A stretch of DNA of 7,304 nt from Akkermansia muciniphila (GCA_004557455.1 SFDX01000052.1:1-7304); one strand, 5' to 3'. Shown: positions 1 through 6,083, numbered from the stretch's first letter. The notes: generated by a model from the sequence alone, not told the origin. Translations and numbers: made by a program.

Positions 1-804
1 CTCTCATTCATGGGGCTCGGTCTGGCCTTCCCGTATTTCCTCATGGGTATCTTCCCGGGGCTGGTCAAGTACCTGCCTCAGCCGGGTGAGTGGATGGAAT
101 CCCTCAAGCAGGGGCTCTCGTTCCTGCTCTTCGGCGCGGCGGTCTGGTTCATTGATGTCTACCTCGCCTTCTGGCCGACGGATACACCGCTGGATATCAC
201 AAAGATGCTCATCTCCTTCGTAGTGATCGCTGCGGCCTTCTGGGTATACGGTCGCTGGTGCCCGATGTACCGCAGCACGCGCTGCCGCATCATCGGCGGG
301 CTCGTGGCGCTGGCACTCCTGGCAGTCGGGGGTCGCTACTCTGCCCCGCTCTTCACCCTGCAGGAGGCGGACGCCGCCCCCGCATCGACCGCCCCCGCCG
401 AGCAGGTTTCCTCCGCGCCCGCTGCCTACACAGTGGCCTCCGTGAGCAAGGGGCAGCACCCCGTCTGGAATGCCTGGACCCCGGAGCTCATGCAGGCCGC
501 CCTCAAGGATGGGCACCCCGTCTTCGTTGACTTCACGGCCAAGTGGTGCGCCACCTGCCAAGCCAACAAGGCCATCGCCTACACGGATGAGGTCTACGCT
601 CTCTTTGCCGAGCACGGCGTAGTCCTCATGAAGGCGGACAAGACGCGCCCCAACCCCGCCATCGATGCCGAACTCCGCAGGCTGCACCGCAATCAGGTGC
701 CGGTCAACGTGCTCTACCTGCCCGGCAAGGAGCCGGCCATCACGCCCGTCATGTTCACCGCAGGCGTCCTCACGGACTTCCTCCTCGAGCACCTCAAGCA
801 CTGA
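1..804 (+). CDS. dsbD: Thiol:disulfide interchange protein, DsbD family (C-terminal part; 5' end outside window)
   Basis: DsbD-type proteins carry electrons from cytoplasmic thioredoxin across the inner membrane to periplasmic reductases. The reading frame is open from the first base, so the true start lies upstream; 267 codons are visible. The visible part begins in a membrane segment with the family-like GLGLAFPYFLMGIFPG stretch. Further hydrophobic segments follow at about codons 38-60 and 70-85, and another around 97-110. An Ala/Pro-rich linker (about codons 122-148) leads to a periplasmic thioredoxin-fold domain with the redox motif WCATC (cysteines at codons 183 and 186, nt 547-558) and a Val-Pro at the usual cis-proline position (QVPVNVLY). 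It ends in a TGA followed closely by an intrinsic terminator, so it is the last gene of its transcript. The N-terminal domain cannot be seen, so a shorter DsbD/ScsB-like relative is possible. The family call is strong; the exact partner proteins are unknown. Confidence 0.88.
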   Translation, partial: LSFMGLGLAFPYFLMGIFPGLVKYLPQPGEWMESLKQGLSFLLFGAAVWFIDVYLAFWPTDTPLDITKMLISFVVIAAAFWVYGRWCPMYRSTRCRIIGGLVALALLAVGGRYSAPLFTLQEADAAPASTAPAEQVSSAPAAYTVASVSKGQHPVWNAWTPELMQAALKDGHPVFVDFTAKWCATCQANKAIAYTDEVYALFAEHGVVLMKADKTRPNPAIDAELRRLHRNQVPVNVLYLPGKEPAITPVMFTAGVLTDFLLEHLKH

Positions 805-827
805 CCCGCTCCCGCGTTCATCCTCCC

Positions 828-868
828 GCGCCGCATGCTCCCCACCCGCAGCATGCGGCGCTCTTTTT
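828..868 (+). terminator. Rho-independent terminator of the dsbD transcript
   Basis: A perfect 12-bp inverted repeat (GCGCCGCATGCT at 828-839, its exact reverse complement at 850-861) encloses a 10-nt loop. It is followed by TC and five T residues at 864-868. It starts 23 bp after the dsbD stop codon. The GC-rich stem plus T-run is the standard intrinsic terminator form for plus-strand transcription. There is no matching A-run on the left side, so it should act in one direction only. Confidence 0.92.
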
Positions 869-913
869 GCCCCGATTTCTGACCGCCGCGGCCGTAGAAG
901 CCGAGTGGAGGCT

Positions 914-942
914 GACCGCGGAATAAAAGGAATTTTGGGAGA
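914..942 (+). repeat. Left arm of a 29-bp imperfect inverted repeat
   Basis: This arm begins GACCGCGGAAT and ends GGGAGA. It matches the reverse complement of 1080-1108 at 27 of 29 positions; the two differences are at arm positions 12 and 24. Weaker similarity continues outside the arm on both sides, over about 882-913 (roughly 21 of 33 positions with one gap) and about 943-977 (about half the positions, without gaps). The arm is therefore the best-preserved core of a longer repeat of about 95 bp. It is intergenic, and I see no credible coding frame across it. Confidence 0.85.
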
Positions 943-1038
943 CTGAAAGCCATGCAACTCTCAGGTAAGACGTCGGAGCATGTTCATAGTAGGTAGCTTT
1001 AGAATTTTATCAAAAAACAAACAAGAAACCTCCTATTT
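943..1038. other. Intergenic AT-rich centre between the inverted repeats; no gene seen
   Basis: No credible gene lies in this stretch. Positions 981-1030 hold only 14 G or C in 50 bases (28%), in strong contrast to the GC-rich coding sequence on both sides, and include runs such as CAAAAAACAAACAAG. It would form most of the 137-nt loop if the flanking arms paired as RNA or as a cruciform. The first part (to about 977) looks like a decayed continuation of the left repeat copy. The AT-rich part could be an accessible, promoter-proximal or protein-binding region, but nothing in it identifies a site. Confidence 0.5.
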
Positions 1039-1063
1039 CGGCGGCACGAAGTCTGAACCGAGC
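1039..1063. repeat. Direct repeat, copy 1 (partner at 1135-1159)
   Basis: This 25-bp segment begins CGGCGG and contains GTCTG and ACC blocks. It matches 1135-1159 at 20 of 25 positions in the same orientation, exactly 96 bp apart. The two copies bracket the right arm of the inverted repeat (1080-1108), so they look like the ends of a repeat unit or two units of a decayed tandem array. Confidence 0.6.
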
Positions 1064-1065
1064 TA

Positions 1066-1076
1066 AGCATACCACA
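1066..1076 (-). promoter_or_regulatory. Possible minus-strand extended -10 element
   Basis: On the minus strand this reads TGTGGTATGCT, an exact copy of the 11-mer that carries the extended -10 of the predicted murC promoter at 1224-1234, in opposite orientation. It would direct transcription leftwards toward the dsbD terminator region. No convincing -35 box lies 15-18 nt upstream on the minus strand, so it may equally be a protein-binding site or a chance or repeat-derived match. Confidence 0.25.
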
Positions 1077-1079
1077 TAC

Positions 1080-1108
1080 TCTCCAAAAATTCCTTTCATT
1101 CCGCGGTC
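1080..1108 (-). repeat. Right arm of the 29-bp imperfect inverted repeat
   Basis: This is the reverse-complement partner of 914-942 with 27 of 29 matches, separated from it by 137 bp. Read on the minus strand, the surrounding copy runs from about 1141 down to about 1046 and shows weaker similarity to the left copy outside the core. Two parallel copies of a 25-bp direct repeat (1039-1063 and 1135-1159) flank it. The arrangement suggests two oppositely oriented copies of a small dispersed element, or a hairpin-forming element whose stem is under constraint. Confidence 0.85.
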
Positions 1109-1134
1109 ATTAATCCCCTCGGGTCCTTCCACCA

Positions 1135-1159
1135 CGGCGGTATGCAGTCTGTACCAAGC
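1135..1159. repeat. Direct repeat, copy 2 (partner at 1039-1063)
   Basis: This copy begins CGGCGG, keeps GTCTG and ACC in register with copy 1, and differs at 5 of 25 positions. It lies between the right inverted-repeat arm and the murC promoter. The 96-bp spacing is a multiple of three, so the similarity also appears in a minus-strand translation, but I do not take this as coding. Confidence 0.6.
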
Positions 1160-1206
1160 CTCGGGATTCAGCGTGGGCAAAATGTACACAAGGCGGCACA
1201 TTTGCC

Positions 1207-1234
1207 TTGAAAAACGGCAGAATTGTGGTATGCT
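1207..1234 (+). promoter_or_regulatory. Predicted sigma-70-type promoter of the murCB-ddl-ftsQ operon
   Basis: A -35 box TTGAAA at 1207-1212 (five of six to TTGACA) is separated by 16 bp from a -10 box TATGCT at 1229-1234 (four of six to TATAAT). The -10 box is preceded by the extended -10 dinucleotide TG at 1226-1227. Transcription would start near 1240-1242, only 8-10 nt before the murC ATG at 1250. The position directly upstream of the first gene of the operon, after an intrinsic terminator, supports the call. It is based on consensus matching only. Confidence 0.65.
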
Positions 1235-1249
1235 ACGCTGCGGAGAGTC

Positions 1250-3547
1250 ATGATAGAACAATTAAGGAAACGACTGCTGGACCGGGAGCACCCCGTGCGA
1301 ATTCACTTAATCGGCGTAGCCGGAGCCGGCATGAGCGGGCTGGCGCGCATGCTGTTGGAGATGGGGCACCGAGTGAGCGGCTGTGATCGCGTAACGAGCG
1401 ATGAGACCGAGCGTCTGCAGGCCGCCGGTTTGGCTTTCTCCTGCCCGCACAATCCGGATGCCGTCCGCCATGCGGAGATTGTCATCTACTCCAGCGCGAT
1501 ACGGGAGGACAACCCGGCGCTGAAGGCGGCGCGGGAAGGGAACCTGCTCTGCCTGCGCCGTGCGGAATGTCTGGCGGCGATTCTGAACAACAAGAAGGGT
1601 GTGGTGGTAGCAGGCACGCACGGCAAGACGACCACCTCCGCCCTCACCACGCACCTGATGCGCGAGGGACGCCTCCGCCCCTGCCACTATGTGGGTGCGG
1701 AAATACCCGTGCTGGGCTCCAACGCGCACTGGAACGAGGACAGCGAGTACTTGGTGGCGGAAGGCGACGAGAGCGACGGCACCTTGGTGAACTATGTGCC
1801 GGAGCACAGCATCATCCTGAACATCGAGGCCGAGCACCTGGACTTCTACCGGGATCTGGACCACATCAAGAGCGTGTTCGACCGCCTGTGCCGCCAGACG
1901 CGCGGCAAGATTTTCTACTGCAAGAACGACCCCGGTGCCGCCGATGTCTGTTCCCGCTACCCGAACAGCGTTTCCTACGGCTGGCAGGATGCGGACTACA
2001 CCGCCACGGAGCTGACGGTGAAGCGCGGGCGCACCCTCTACGTCATTAACCACTTGGGCAAGCCGCTGGGGCGTGTGGAGCTGGGCATACCCGGCAAGCA
2101 CAACGTACTCAACTCCTTGGCAGCGACCGCTGCCGCGCTGGAGATGGGCTGTGACTTTGCGAGCATCACGCGCGGGCTGGCCACCTTTGCGGGCGCGCGC
2201 CGCCGCTTCGAGACCAAGTACCTCTCCCGCAACTACCGGATTGTGGACGACTACGGGCACCACCCCACGGAGATTGCCGCCACACTGCAGACGGCGGCGA
2301 GCCTGAAACCGCAGCGGCTGGTCGTCTTCTTCCAACCGCACCGTTATACGCGCACCAAACTGCTGCGCAACGACTTCGGGCGCGTGTTGCAGCAGGCGGA
2401 TGTCCTGTTTGTGGCGGATGTGTACCCCGCCAGCGAGCCGCCCATCCCCGGCATCACCGGGCAGACCATCGTGGATGCCGTGGGCGAGCAAGGCCCGCTG
2501 CAGGCGCAGTTTCTGCCGAATCAGGAGACAGCGCACCACCGCGTGGGCAACATGCTGCAGCCCGGAGACCTGCTGCTCACCTTGGGCGCGGGTAACATCC
2601 ACACCGCAGGCACCCGCATTGCGCAGGACCTGCGCCTGATGAGCGACATGCAGCGGGAGTGCGGCAACATCCCCTACCGCCTGTATGAGCCCATGAGCCG
2701 CCACACCACCCTAGCCGTGGGCGGCGATGCGCAGTACTGGATTGAGCCCGCCACCTTTGAGGACATGCAGAACGTGCTCAACTTCTTCAAGGACCGCAGC
2801 CTGCCCGTGCATGTGGTGGGGCGCGGCTCCAACCTGGTGGTGCGAGAGGGCGGCATACGCGGCGCGGTGATTCACCCCACGGGCGGGGAGTTCGATGCCA
2901 TCGAGCTGCGCGGCAACCGCATCATCGCCGGTGCGGGCGTGCGCCTCAAGAAGCTCGCCTCCTTTGCGGCCCAGCACAGCATTGAGGGCTTTGAGTGGAT
3001 GGACGGCATCCCCGGTTGCGTGGGCGGCAGTCTGCGCATGAACGCAGGTTGCCTGGGGCACGACATGTGGGAGCTCTTCCGCAGCGCCACCGCCCTGACC
3101 GAGGACGGCGAGGTGGTGGAGTTTGAGCGCGAGACCATGGAGGAAGCCCGCTACCGCCTCATCCCGGAGTTTGACCGCAGCATGGTGCTGCAGGCCGCCT
3201 TCCGCGCCTACCCCGGCAACCCGGCGGAGATCGAGGCGCGCATGGAGGAGAGCCGCGCCCGCCGCAAGGAAACCCAGCCGCGCGACCCCAGTGCCGGTTG
3301 CACCTTTGTGAACCCGCCGGAGATCCCCGCAGGCAAGCTCATCGATGAGATGGGCCTCAAGGGCTTCTCCATCGGCGGCGCGCAGGTCTCGCCCGTGCAT
3401 GCCAACTTTATTGTCAACACCGGCAACGCCAAGGCCACGGACGTGACATCGCTCATCGACTACATCAAGAACAAGGCCCTGACGGAGCGCGGCATAGCCC
3501 TGCGCACGGAGGTACTCGTTATCGGCGACCGCGAGCCGCAGTTCTGA
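1250..3547 (+). CDS. murC-murB: Fused UDP-N-acetylmuramate--L-alanine ligase / UDP-N-acetylenolpyruvoylglucosamine reductase (MurC-MurB)
   Basis: This 766-residue cytoplasmic protein joins two consecutive peptidoglycan precursor steps: MurB reduces UDP-GlcNAc-enolpyruvate to UDP-MurNAc, and MurC adds L-alanine using ATP. The MurC half (about 1-460) shows GVAGAGMS (22-29), the ATP-binding GTHGKTTTS (122-130), EGDESDGT (171-178), GKHNVLN (282-288), DDYGHHPTEI (333-342), QPHRYTRT (362-369) and GAGNI (446-450). The MurB half (about 475-766) shows the FAD-binding GRGSNLVV (524-531), GIPGCVGGSLRMNAG (586-600), a YR at 635-636, SAGCTF (681-686) and the C-terminal TEV with Glu754. Cys684 sits where E. 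coli MurB has its catalytic serine (Ser229). The compact layout between YR and SAGC fits type II MurB. The order is the reverse of the pathway. ATG 1250 was chosen because MurC homology starts soon after it and an upstream in-frame TTG (1223) overlaps the predicted promoter. Both halves keep their motifs, so both are probably active. First gene of the operon. Confidence 0.95.
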   Translation: MIEQLRKRLLDREHPVRIHLIGVAGAGMSGLARMLLEMGHRVSGCDRVTSDETERLQAAGLAFSCPHNPDAVRHAEIVIYSSAIREDNPALKAAREGNLLCLRRAECLAAILNNKKGVVVAGTHGKTTTSALTTHLMREGRLRPCHYVGAEIPVLGSNAHWNEDSEYLVAEGDESDGTLVNYVPEHSIILNIEAEHLDFYRDLDHIKSVFDRLCRQTRGKIFYCKNDPGAADVCSRYPNSVSYGWQDADYTATELTVKRGRTLYVINHLGKPLGRVELGIPGKHNVLNSLAATAAALEMGCDFASITRGLATFAGARRRFETKYLSRNYRIVDDYGHHPTEIAATLQTAASLKPQRLVVFFQPHRYTRTKLLRNDFGRVLQQADVLFVADVYPASEPPIPGITGQTIVDAVGEQGPLQAQFLPNQETAHHRVGNMLQPGDLLLTLGAGNIHTAGTRIAQDLRLMSDMQRECGNIPYRLYEPMSRHTTLAVGGDAQYWIEPATFEDMQNVLNFFKDRSLPVHVVGRGSNLVVREGGIRGAVIHPTGGEFDAIELRGNRIIAGAGVRLKKLASFAAQHSIEGFEWMDGIPGCVGGSLRMNAGCLGHDMWELFRSATALTEDGEVVEFERETMEEARYRLIPEFDRSMVLQAAFRAYPGNPAEIEARMEESRARRKETQPRDPSAGCTFVNPPEIPAGKLIDEMGLKGFSIGGAQVSPVHANFIVNTGNAKATDVTSLIDYIKNKALTERGIALRTEVLVIGDREPQF

Positions 3548-3564
3548 TTTCCCCCTTACATACC

Positions 3565-4488
3565 ATGAAAACATTGACGAAAGACACGAAGATCGCCCTG
3601 CTGATGGGCGGGCCGGGCTCGGAGCGCGAGGTATCGCTGGTCTCCGGGCAGGCGGTGCTGGAGGCCCTGCGCGCCGAGGGGTTCACCCGGGTGACGCCCG
3701 TTGTGGTGGACGACGAGACGCCGGCCATACCGGAGGGGACGGAGCTCTGCTTCAACATCATCCACGGCACCTTCGGCGAGGACGGCGGGCTGCAGACCTA
3801 CCTGGAGAAGCTGGGGCTGCCCTACACGGGGGCAGGCTCTGCCACCAGCCGCAACTGCTTTGACAAGGTGCTCACCAAAAAGGCCATGGTCGCGGCGGGG
3901 GTTCCCACCCCGGCGAGCGAGGTCATTACGCGTGATCAGATGCCGAGCATCCCCGTGCCCTGCGTGGTCAAGCCGCCCTGCGAGGGGTCCTCGGTGGGCG
4001 TGGAGATTGTGCACGATGCGGCGGAGCTGCCCGCAGCCGTGCGCCGCGCGGGCGAACACGGCGAGGAGCTGCTGGTGGAGGAGTACATCAAGGGCAAGGA
4101 GCTCACCGTGGCTATCTTTGACGGCACCCCCCTGCCCGTCATCCACATCTGCCCGCGCGAGGGCTTCTACGATTACAAGAACAAATACCCGGGCATGACC
4201 GGTGCGGTGGGATCCGACTACATCTGCCCCGCCGACATCACGGAGCAGGAGACAAAGGACGTGCAGGCCGCAGCCCTGGCGGCTTACCGCGCCCTGGGCG
4301 TGGAGGTCTATGGGCGCGTGGATGTGCTGCTCACCGATGACGGCAAGCCCTATGTGCTGGAGATCAACACCATCCCCGGCATGACGAGTGCCTCCCTCTT
4401 CCCCAAGGCAGCCGCTGCCGTCGGCATCCCCTTCGGCGAGCTCTGCCGCCGCATTGCGGAGGTCTCCCTCTGCCAGCCACGCGGGTAA
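3565..4488 (+). CDS. ddl: D-alanine--D-alanine ligase
   Basis: This ATP-grasp enzyme (307 residues, normal family length) joins two D-alanines to make the dipeptide that MurF adds to the peptidoglycan precursor. Visible motifs are MGGPGSEREVSL (14-25), HGTFGEDGGLQ (67-77), KPPCEGSSVGV (136-146) with the ATP-binding lysine and the glycine/serine loop, VEEYIKGKELTVAI (171-184), YDYKNKY in the omega loop (202-208), GRVD (250-253) and EINTIPGMTSASLFPKAA (266-283), which holds the metal-binding Glu/Asn. The tyrosine at 208 corresponds to the residue typical of D-Ala-D-Ala rather than D-Ala-D-lactate ligases, so ordinary vancomycin-sensitive-type precursors are expected. It begins 17 bp after murC-murB without a purine-rich ribosome-binding site (the gap is C/T-rich) and is followed 21 bp later by ftsQ, so the three genes are almost certainly cotranscribed. 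Confidence 0.96.
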   Translation: MKTLTKDTKIALLMGGPGSEREVSLVSGQAVLEALRAEGFTRVTPVVVDDETPAIPEGTELCFNIIHGTFGEDGGLQTYLEKLGLPYTGAGSATSRNCFDKVLTKKAMVAAGVPTPASEVITRDQMPSIPVPCVVKPPCEGSSVGVEIVHDAAELPAAVRRAGEHGEELLVEEYIKGKELTVAIFDGTPLPVIHICPREGFYDYKNKYPGMTGAVGSDYICPADITEQETKDVQAAALAAYRALGVEVYGRVDVLLTDDGKPYVLEINTIPGMTSASLFPKAAAAVGIPFGELCRRIAEVSLCQPRG

Positions 4489-4509
4489 GCAAGCCCCCCG
4501 AATAACACC

Positions 4510-5397
4510 ATGCAGCAGAACAGACGCCGCAGTGACAAGCTCAAGAGGCTGGATTCCGGGCTCTCCTTCACGGAGCGCTTCTTCCACCCCTTGGCCCTGC
4601 GGCGTTTCCGGCGGCGGCTGCTGCGTTTTCTGCTGATAGGCGCGGTGGCGGCTGCCCTGCTCTATGTGCTGGGCTTGGGTGTTAAATATGCGCTGGACAA
4701 GGCCTACGGGCTCAACCTGCAGAATATCGAATACACCTCCCGCCACGGCTTCATCAGCAAGGAGGCGGCCATGCGCATCCTCGGCATCACGGACTCCGTG
4801 AACGTGGCCACGCTCAACACCCGCGAGCTGCGCCGCAAGCTGGAGGAGGACCCCTCCATCCTCTCCGCCCGTGTGCGCGCCGAGTACCCGCGCAGTCTCT
4901 ATGTGGAGGTGGAGGAGCGCATTCCCATCGTCTATGTAGAGATGCGGGAGGGCACGGATACCGGCAACCGGGCGCAGTACTTCATGGCGCCGGACGGCTT
5001 TGTCTTCCCCAAGCAGCCGGAGTTTCACGAGGACTTCGAGGGCGTGCCCATCTGGTACCTGAATGCGGGGGATGTGCCGGAGCTCAAACCGGGCATCCGC
5101 ATCAGCCGGGAAAAATACCGTCCCATCGTGCAGCTGGTGTCCGCCGCGAATGCCTACGGGCCTACGGAGATTCCGCGCATCGAGGAGATTTTCCGCAACA
5201 AGGATTGGCGGATTGATCTGACGCTGGAGAACGGCACCACGGTGATGATGCAGGTGCTGGACATCAAGCCGCAGATTGAGCGGCTGCGCCTGCTGCTGGA
5301 CAACGCGCGCGCCCGGGGGCGCCGCATCCGCAGTGCCAATGTGATACCGGCGCTCAACCCGGTGGTAATTTATGCCGAGCCGGCGGAATCCCGCTGA
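4510..5397 (+). CDS. ftsQ: Cell division protein FtsQ (POTRA-domain bitopic membrane protein)
   Basis: FtsQ is an inner-membrane divisome scaffold that recruits FtsB/FtsL and later division proteins. This 295-residue protein has a basic cytoplasmic tail (1-37, rich in Arg/Lys), one membrane segment (about 38-60, LLIGAVAAALLYVLGLGVKY), a POTRA-like domain (about 69-142; note the typical hydrophobic/charged pattern RRKLEEDPSILSARVRAEYP and YVEVEERIPIVYV) and a beta-rich domain (about 155-290). Sequence identity to known FtsQ proteins is usually low, so the call rests on this architecture and on its place directly after murC-murB and ddl, the classic dcw order. The usual next genes ftsA and ftsZ are absent: the gene is last in its operon and its final 28 bp overlap the end of rsmI on the other strand. 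The start lacks a recognisable Shine-Dalgarno sequence (upstream is CCCCCCGAATAACACC). Confidence 0.88.
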   Translation: MQQNRRRSDKLKRLDSGLSFTERFFHPLALRRFRRRLLRFLLIGAVAAALLYVLGLGVKYALDKAYGLNLQNIEYTSRHGFISKEAAMRILGITDSVNVATLNTRELRRKLEEDPSILSARVRAEYPRSLYVEVEERIPIVYVEMREGTDTGNRAQYFMAPDGFVFPKQPEFHEDFEGVPIWYLNAGDVPELKPGIRISREKYRPIVQLVSAANAYGPTEIPRIEEIFRNKDWRIDLTLENGTTVMMQVLDIKPQIERLRLLLDNARARGRRIRSANVIPALNPVVIYAEPAESR

Positions 5398-6083
5398 GTG
5401 CGCGGGGCATTCGTGCCGCCGATGAGCAGCACCATCTCGCCCTTGGGCGGGCGGGCCGTGAACTCCGCCAGCAACTCCGCCGCCGTGCCGCGGTGGTAGG
5501 TCTCGTAGACCTTCGTCAGCTCCCGCGCCACACAGACCGGCGCCTCGGGGTCCATCTCCGCCAGGGCGGCAATGGTTTTCACAATGCGGAAGGGAGATTC
5601 ATAGAAAATACCGGTATGCGGCGCCTGCAGGGCCGCCTGCAACACCGCCGCGCGCCGGCCGCTCTTGACAGGCAGAAAGCCGCCGAAAAAGAAGGCATCG
5701 CTCGGCAGACCGGAGCCCACTAGGGCCGTCACCACCGCGCTGGGGCCGGGCAACACGGTAAAGGCCACGCCGCGTTTCTTCAGCTCTTGGATCAGGCGAT
5801 ACCCGGGGTCGCTCACGCCGGGCATACCGGCATCCGTCACCACGGCAAAACGCTCGCCCGCCAGGGCACGGTCCGCCACCTCCGGGGCGCGCACGGCCTC
5901 GTTGTGCTCGTGCAGGCTCAGCAGGGGCTTCTTGATCTCGTAGTGCGCCAGCAGCATGCCTGTGTTGCGCGTATCCTCGCAACAGATGCAATCCACCCCC
6001 GCCAGCACCGCCAGCGCACGGCGCGTGATGTCCTCTCGGTTGCCGATCGGCAGCCCCACGAAGCTGACGGGGTAGTCGATCAT
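5370..6083 (-). CDS. rsmI: 16S rRNA (cytidine(1402)-2'-O)-methyltransferase RsmI
   Basis: RsmI uses S-adenosylmethionine to 2'-O-methylate C1402 in the decoding centre of 16S rRNA. The tetrapyrrole-methylase fold is clear: LPIGNREDITRRAL (11-24), CCEDTRNTGMLLAHY (34-48), SLHEHNE (56-62), TDAGMPGVSDPGYRL (83-97), LPGPSAVVTAL (111-121), SGLPSDAFFFGGFLP (124-138), IFYESPFRI (159-167), VARELTKVYE (185-194) and KGEMVLLIGG (214-223). At 237 residues it is about 50 shorter than E. coli RsmI. It ends just after the KGE(M/F)VL strand, so the small C-terminal helical (HTH-like) domain is missing. The ATG overlaps the lptE stop as ATGA, which suggests translational coupling. The TAA stop lies inside the 3' end of ftsQ (28-bp convergent overlap), leaving no room for a terminator between the operons. 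The catalytic core looks intact. Confidence 0.95.
   Translation of the reverse strand: MIDYPVSFVGLPIGNREDITRRALAVLAGVDCICCEDTRNTGMLLAHYEIKKPLLSLHEHNEAVRAPEVADRALAGERFAVVTDAGMPGVSDPGYRLIQELKKRGVAFTVLPGPSAVVTALVGSGLPSDAFFFGGFLPVKSGRRAAVLQAALQAPHTGIFYESPFRIVKTIAALAEMDPEAPVCVARELTKVYETYHRGTAAELLAEFTARPPKGEMVLLIGGTNAPRTQRDSAGSA

Noticed and set aside
880..919. Short direct repeat CTGACCGC at 879-886 and 912-919
   Set aside because: Eight bases in GC-rich DNA is within chance expectation; I do not list it separately from the larger repeat.
665..946. Possible 93-codon plus-strand gene ending after the left repeat arm
   Set aside because: It overlaps the end of dsbD in another frame and runs through the terminator hairpin, so it is not a credible gene.
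4..957. Long minus-strand open frame opposite dsbD (317 codons)
   Set aside because: It lies antisense to a clearly recognised gene, crosses the intrinsic terminator, and has low-complexity Gly/Arg/His composition typical of GC-rich antisense frames.
1223..1249. Upstream TTG start for murC
   Set aside because: It overlaps the -10 region of the predicted promoter, and the extra residues add nothing conserved; the ATG at 1250 fits better.
1010..1261. Possible 83-codon minus-strand gene in the intergenic region
   Set aside because: It overlaps the murC promoter and start and is made largely of the repeat unit. Similarity between its segments is explained by the DNA repeats.
1307..2704. Long minus-strand open frame opposite the MurC half (465 codons)
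   Set aside because: It is the antisense shadow of a strongly conserved enzyme and its translation shows no recognisable domain.
2711..3574. Minus-strand open frame opposite the MurB half (287 codons)
   Set aside because: Antisense shadow with Ala/His/Gly-rich, motif-free translation.
3556..5028. Long minus-strand open frame opposite ddl and ftsQ (490 codons)
   Set aside because: It spans two recognised genes and has the composition expected from GC-rich codon bias on the other strand.
5380..5420. Possible bidirectional terminator between ftsQ and rsmI
   Set aside because: Only broken GC-rich complementarity and no T-run on either strand.
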